Assembly: GCA_002685655.1 (NCBI GenBank)
Contig: NYXM01000170.1
Coordinates: forward strand, 1-9,505
Reading direction: 5' to 3'
DNA length: 9,505 nucleotides
Origin: Planctomycetaceae bacterium
Lineage (GTDB): Bacteria > Planctomycetota > Planctomycetia > Pirellulales > Pirellulaceae
This document shows positions 7,144 to 9,505 of the stretch, one piece after another. A model generated the notes under the pieces. The model saw only the letters and a program-made list of their open reading frames with translations, was not told where the DNA came from and ran no database searches. Position 1 is the first letter of the stretch. Each line of letters opens with the position of its first letter. Made by a program: the position numbers and the translations under genes.

Positions 7144-7899
7144 ATGACTGTTCGAACATTCGTTGTCTTCGATCCAATTCGACCACCAAACGAAATCAAT
7201 CCCACTCCGAATGCACCGAAGCTAGCCTCTCTTGAAGAGTTCAGTCTCAAGCGATCGGCGGCAACAGAGAAGCTAGACTTCTTTGGCGATCCGGTTGTCG
7301 CAAACGTTTGGCGGGTCTGGGACGATGAGCGGGAATTCGAGATTGACGGACGACGGACCGATGAGGCGCAGAATCTATTCTCTGGCCGTGTACTTGCATT
7401 CGAGGTCGAAGAGTTACTTGTGTTGCGTGTTGCACAGCACGAACTGGCCCATTTCCTCGTCGGCTCGCTGCTCGAATGCGGAGTATATCACCGTCGATTT
7501 CACTACGTGACGGCGCTTCCTGCTTGGCTCGATCATTCGTGGTCCTTAGGTCACTGCTTAGATCGACTCTCAAAGCGGCTTGATGAGCGCGATCTCGACG
7601 ACAATGATTGTCGCGTCGACGCGGCGATGCACTGGGCAGGACAAGTCGTAGAGCAGCTTCTCTACGACGAATCGTACGACGACGCGGTTGTTGGGGACCA
7701 AAGGAACATCCGCGAGCTAACAAAGTACGCTGAGCGACACGACATTGATTGTAAACTGTTACAAGCACGGAATGACGCGGTAGTTTTCATGGAGGAATTT
7801 CTGCGGAACCGGTGGCAAACATTCAATCAGCTGTCAGGAAACTTAACCAAAAGTGGGACCCTCAACGCCGAGGAGATTGAGCCGTACTTAATTCGATAA
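7144..7899 (+). CDS. Stand-alone M41 (FtsH-type) peptidase-like protein
   Basis: A 251-residue protein that resembles only the peptidase half of FtsH. VAQHELAHFLVG (97-108) has the HExxH zinc motif, with H99, E100 and H103. AGQVVEQLLY (165-174) corresponds to the GGRxAEExxxG helix of M41. GDQRNIRELTKYA (184-196) aligns without gaps with the GASNDIKVATNLA-type segment, where the aspartate is the third zinc ligand; here that position is N188. The C-terminal part, with LTKSGTLNAEEIEPYL (234-249), resembles the final tL-x-geEI turn of FtsH. There is no AAA+ ATPase domain, Walker motif or membrane helix, so it could not unfold substrates itself. The family match is by motif. Activity is uncertain because of the Asp-to-Asn change, although D185 is nearby. 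The start is the first ATG and has only a weak upstream ribosome site. It stands alone, downstream of the recombinase. Confidence 0.65.
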   Translation: MTVRTFVVFDPIRPPNEINPTPNAPKLASLEEFSLKRSAATEKLDFFGDPVVANVWRVWDDEREFEIDGRRTDEAQNLFSGRVLAFEVEELLVLRVAQHELAHFLVGSLLECGVYHRRFHYVTALPAWLDHSWSLGHCLDRLSKRLDERDLDDNDCRVDAAMHWAGQVVEQLLYDESYDDAVVGDQRNIRELTKYAERHDIDCKLLQARNDAVVFMEEFLRNRWQTFNQLSGNLTKSGTLNAEEIEPYLIR

Positions 7900-8042
7900 C
7901 CGGCTTGATACCAGTTTTAGCTGCGTCGAGAAACACGTTTCAAAAACCGGTCGTTTGATCGGGCGCATTCGCCAGCCGGCCGCTATCTATTTCTCGAAGT
8001 CTGCGGCTGGATCTTTCTGCGCGGATCAATTATGGCCGAAAA
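7900..8042. other. Intergenic stretch before the integrase remnant
   Basis: No gene is visible. CCAGCCG and CGGCTGG form 7-bp arms about 25 bases apart near 7972-8010, and GAAACACGTTTC is a small stem near 7931-7942. Neither is followed by a T-run, so a terminator call is not supported. The join between the peptidase gene and the integrase remnant is probably a past recombination or insertion junction. Confidence 0.25.
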
Positions 8043-8219
8043 ATGCCAGAGTTTCAGCCCACCCGCCATCGAGAGCGAGCCGCACGAGCCCATGAACAGG
8101 ACCAATGCCGCGTTGTTGTGCTCGCCTACGACGCCCACGAAAGCCCTCGCACGACCAAGCTTTATGACCGTACGAGTGATCAGGTTTCTCTAGACGAGAT
8201 TGAACGCGTCGTTATTTGA
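8043..8219 (+). pseudogene. Remnant of a second tyrosine integrase (C-terminus)
   Basis: A 58-codon open frame ends at the TGA at 8217-8219. Its last 27 residues contain HESPRTTKLYDRT and then SLDEIERVVI, the typical end of a phage- or transposon-type tyrosine integrase, including the nucleophile tyrosine in TTKLYDR. Only the region from about 8130 is recognisable. The residues before it (from the ATG at 8043) do not show the HxxR box or the rest of the catalytic domain, so this is a truncated relic rather than a functional gene. It is not a copy of the intact recombinase nearby, whose tail reads TTTQVYDKRR. It indicates that another mobile element once occupied this site. Confidence 0.7.
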
Positions 8220-8230
8220 GTTCCGACAAT

Positions 8231-8244
8231 GCGCCCTGGGGCGC
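8231..8244. terminator. Small hairpin between convergent genes
   Basis: GCGCC, a four-base loop CTGG, and GGCGC form a perfect 5-bp GC stem. It lies between the integrase remnant (plus) and the pentapeptide gene (minus), whose stop codon directly abuts it. There is no proper T-run on either side (TCATTT on plus, ATTGT on minus), so it is at best a weak bidirectional terminator. Confidence 0.25.
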
Positions 8245-8625
8245 TCATTTACGCCATACGCCCCGCCAGCCTTGGATTCGCTGTACGAGGCTCATGTGGG
8301 CATTTTTAAAGTCGGTTCGATCCAGATCAGCTCCCCGCAGGTCGGCTCCCCGGAGGTCGGCTTGAAACAACACGGCCCCCGACAGGTCCGCTTCCCGGAG
8401 GTCGGCTTTCCGCAAGTCGGCTTGTATCAAGTTGGCCAGCCGCAGGACGGTTCCCCGCAGGTTGGCTCCTCGCAGGTCGGCTCGTTCTAGGTTGGTCTGT
8501 AACAGCTCACCCCCCCGTAGGTCAGCTTCGCGCAGGTCCAAGCGTTGGCCTTCATGTTCCTTACGCCAGTCGAGCACAGCGAATCTGCCCGCAAGGACGA
8601 CTTTCACATGCTCGGGGTTTCCCAC
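8245..8625 (-). CDS. Pentapeptide-repeat protein
   Basis: A 126-residue protein with a GTG start at 8625, supported by GGGAGG eight bases upstream on the minus strand. Residues 1-28 (beginning GNPEHVKVV, with the conserved-looking LDWRKEH) form the usual short cap of this family. Residues about 29-109 are a run of about 16 A(D/N)Lxx repeats such as ADLRG, ANLRG and ADLRE, with leucine at the centre of each. Such repeats fold into a right-handed quadrilateral beta-helix, here of about four turns. The C-terminus (residues 110-126) is a short charged tail. Members of the family include DNA-mimicking gyrase protectors (Qnr, MfpA), but this protein is shorter and no function can be assigned. The regular codons produce an open frame full of QVGSP on the opposite strand, which is a shadow. 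Confidence 0.9.
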   Translation of the reverse strand: MGNPEHVKVVLAGRFAVLDWRKEHEGQRLDLREADLRGGELLQTNLERADLRGANLRGTVLRLANLIQADLRKADLREADLSGAVLFQADLRGADLRGADLDRTDFKNAHMSLVQRIQGWRGVWRK

Positions 8626-8896
8626 AGTCAGTACCTCCCAACAGAAGATGGCCCACCAGGCATGCTGCTACCCGCCCATTACCGAAGTAGTCGAAACCGG
8701 CTTGAACAGTCCTCGGGGTGTAAACAGCAGCGGCCATGCCGAGGCAGACTTGAAATCCTCCGCCACGGCGAACCAGTGTAACCGTTACCTTAGCAATAGC
8801 TTACACCGAGGGGACGGGCCCTGCAAACTTCCCACGGGCGGGTTGCTAGGCCGATGCGGCGGCTCGGCGGGCGACGCGTTTGCGACGGCCAATTTT
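8626..8896. other. Gene-poor region with nested inverted repeats
   Basis: No supported gene. CCTCGGGGTGTAA (8711-8723) pairs with TTACACCGAGG (8801-8811) as 11 base pairs with a two-base bulge. GTAACCGTTAC (8778-8788) is a small stem inside that loop. A second stem pairs GGCC and GCAA (8817-8826) with TTGC and GGCC (8843-8852). Together they suggest a folded RNA or a mobile-element end, but the type is not recognised. A plus-strand open frame crosses the region and looks like a shadow. Confidence 0.35.
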
Positions 8897-9340
8897 TTAC
8901 GCCGCCCGCTCCAACTCCGCCAGCACTTCCCGCAACGCTGCTTCCACCTGTTCATCTTTCAGCAGCTTGCGAGCTTTCAGCGTCACTGTAATCCCGACGC
9001 TGGTCCGAATCTTCTTTTCCCGTGCCGGCCGCTTCCGTTTCCCCTCGGATTTTTCCCCTGGCTCTTTTTCTCTTTTGGGTATCTTTGCACAAAGGGACGA
9101 AAAGTTTCACACGAAAACCGAGAAGTGGCTTTCCACCAGCAACTTATCGCAATCCGGACTTCCCAATTCCTGAACAGACTTTGGGGCCTCAATTTGGGAA
9201 CTCGGGCCTACGTCGTATTTCTGCCTTGGAGCTTTCGCAAGCTGACGATTGGGCGGTTGATGAGACAAGCTCCAACCCCCAGCACCGTCTGATAACGTGG
9301 GGTATGTTCGGTGCCCCGAAGCCCTTGCGACGAGCGGCAA
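8897..9340 (-). pseudogene. Interrupted reading frame, possible decayed small gene
   Basis: On the minus strand a frame beginning at ATG 9340 runs 77 codons to a TGA (9107-9109). The same frame then stays open for 69 more codons to a TAA (8897-8899). The second part looks coding: a lysine/glutamate-rich stretch with KIPKREKEPGEK, then TSVGITVTLKARKLLKDEQ and an amphipathic helix AALREVLAELERAA, with G/C-rich third positions. It has no ATG, GTG or TTG near its beginning. It could be the 3' part of a gene broken by a stop mutation, or the 3' end of a gene truncated by rearrangement, with the upstream 77 codons open by chance. No family is recognised. Confidence applies to some coding origin of 8897-9106. 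Confidence 0.35.
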
Positions 9341-9386
9341 AAGTGGAGTTATTGCGCCACCCGATACTCGTCGAACAGGACGCTGT

Positions 9387-9392
9387 TATACT
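9387..9392 (+). promoter_or_regulatory. Possible -10 box of the last gene
   Basis: TATACT matches five of six -10 positions and lies 33 bases before the start codon at 9425. No good -35 box sits 16-18 bases upstream; TTGCGC at 9352-9357 is too far. Tentative. Confidence 0.25.
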
Positions 9393-9424
9393 CCCGGTAT
9401 CTTCAATGAAGGAGGATGACCAAC

Positions 9425-9505
9425 ATGGACTGGCTCTCTACAATTCTCAATGCCGCCGCCGATTCCGACTCCGAAGAGACGCTGAATCAGATCCGGAGCG
9501 AGTCC
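9425..9505 (+). CDS. Start of a hypothetical protein (cut by window end)
   Basis: The first 27 codons of a gene that continues beyond the window. AAGGAGG (about 9409-9415) lies nine bases before the ATG, the strongest ribosome site in the right half. The visible residues start MDWLSTILNAAADSDSEE and continue with an acidic, probably helical segment. There is no signal peptide. Too little is visible to recognise a family. Confidence 0.6.
   Translation, partial: MDWLSTILNAAADSDSEETLNQIRSES

Noticed and set aside
8200..8490. Plus-strand open frame rich in QVGSP repeats
   Set aside because: It is the antisense reading of the pentapeptide repeats, whose minus-strand gene has a good start signal and a recognised family.
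9107..9109. Selenocysteine codon at the in-frame TGA
   Set aside because: No selenoprotein family is recognised, the surrounding residues are not redox-like, and no SECIS-type hairpin was identified; a nonsense mutation or chance is simpler.
8432..9292. 286-codon plus-strand open frame
   Set aside because: It runs antisense to the pentapeptide gene and to a coding-like minus-strand frame, has no ribosome site, and shows an arginine/serine/proline-rich composition without domains.
1..9505. CRISPR array, tRNA or rRNA genes
   Set aside because: Reading both strands showed no regularly spaced direct repeats and no tRNA or rRNA signature sequences.

Overview
This window appears to be an accessory region of a bacterial chromosome. 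Gene density is bacterial, Shine-Dalgarno sites are good (GAGGAGG, GGGAGG, AAGGAGG), and sigma-70-like promoter boxes are present. By eye the base composition is moderately GC-rich, with the central biosynthetic genes looking less GC-biased than the recombinase gene. No rRNA, tRNA or lineage marker was found, so I do not assign a genus. Mixed origins, gene remnants and a recombinase all suggest horizontal transfer.

Left part (1-1065): a minus-strand gene of unknown function (78-833) with a possible small DNA-binding-like N-terminal region. It is divided by a divergent promoter region (about 834-1083) from a plus-strand operon. Operon (1084-5231): four co-directional genes encode a HIT/GalT-like (DUF4922-type) nucleotide-sugar phosphorylase or nucleotidyltransferase homologue, an extended-SDR NAD-dependent epimerase/dehydratase, a DegT/DnrJ/EryC1/StrS PLP aminotransferase, and a radical SAM enzyme with a C-terminal SPASM/twitch-like cluster domain. 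The set looks like a compact pathway that makes or rearranges an activated amino sugar or aminocyclitol. No glycosyltransferase or transporter is visible here, so the final acceptor is unknown.

Centre (5232-6842): about 460 bases without a convincing gene end in a perfect 15-bp inverted repeat with a 6-bp spacer, 48 bp upstream of a complete tyrosine recombinase gene. The repeat has the architecture of a Xer/dif-type recombination site (ATAA, six bases, TTAT) but is fully symmetric. This recombinase plus linked site is the most striking item in the window.

Right part (6843-9505): a plus-strand gene encodes a free-standing M41 (FtsH-type) peptidase-like domain with an HELAH motif but no AAA+ domain. 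Next come a short remnant of the C-terminus of a second, unrelated tyrosine integrase, a minus-strand pentapeptide-repeat protein, and a stretch of about 800 bases with inverted repeats and a broken minus-strand reading frame. The window ends with the first 27 codons of a new gene that has a strong ribosome binding site.
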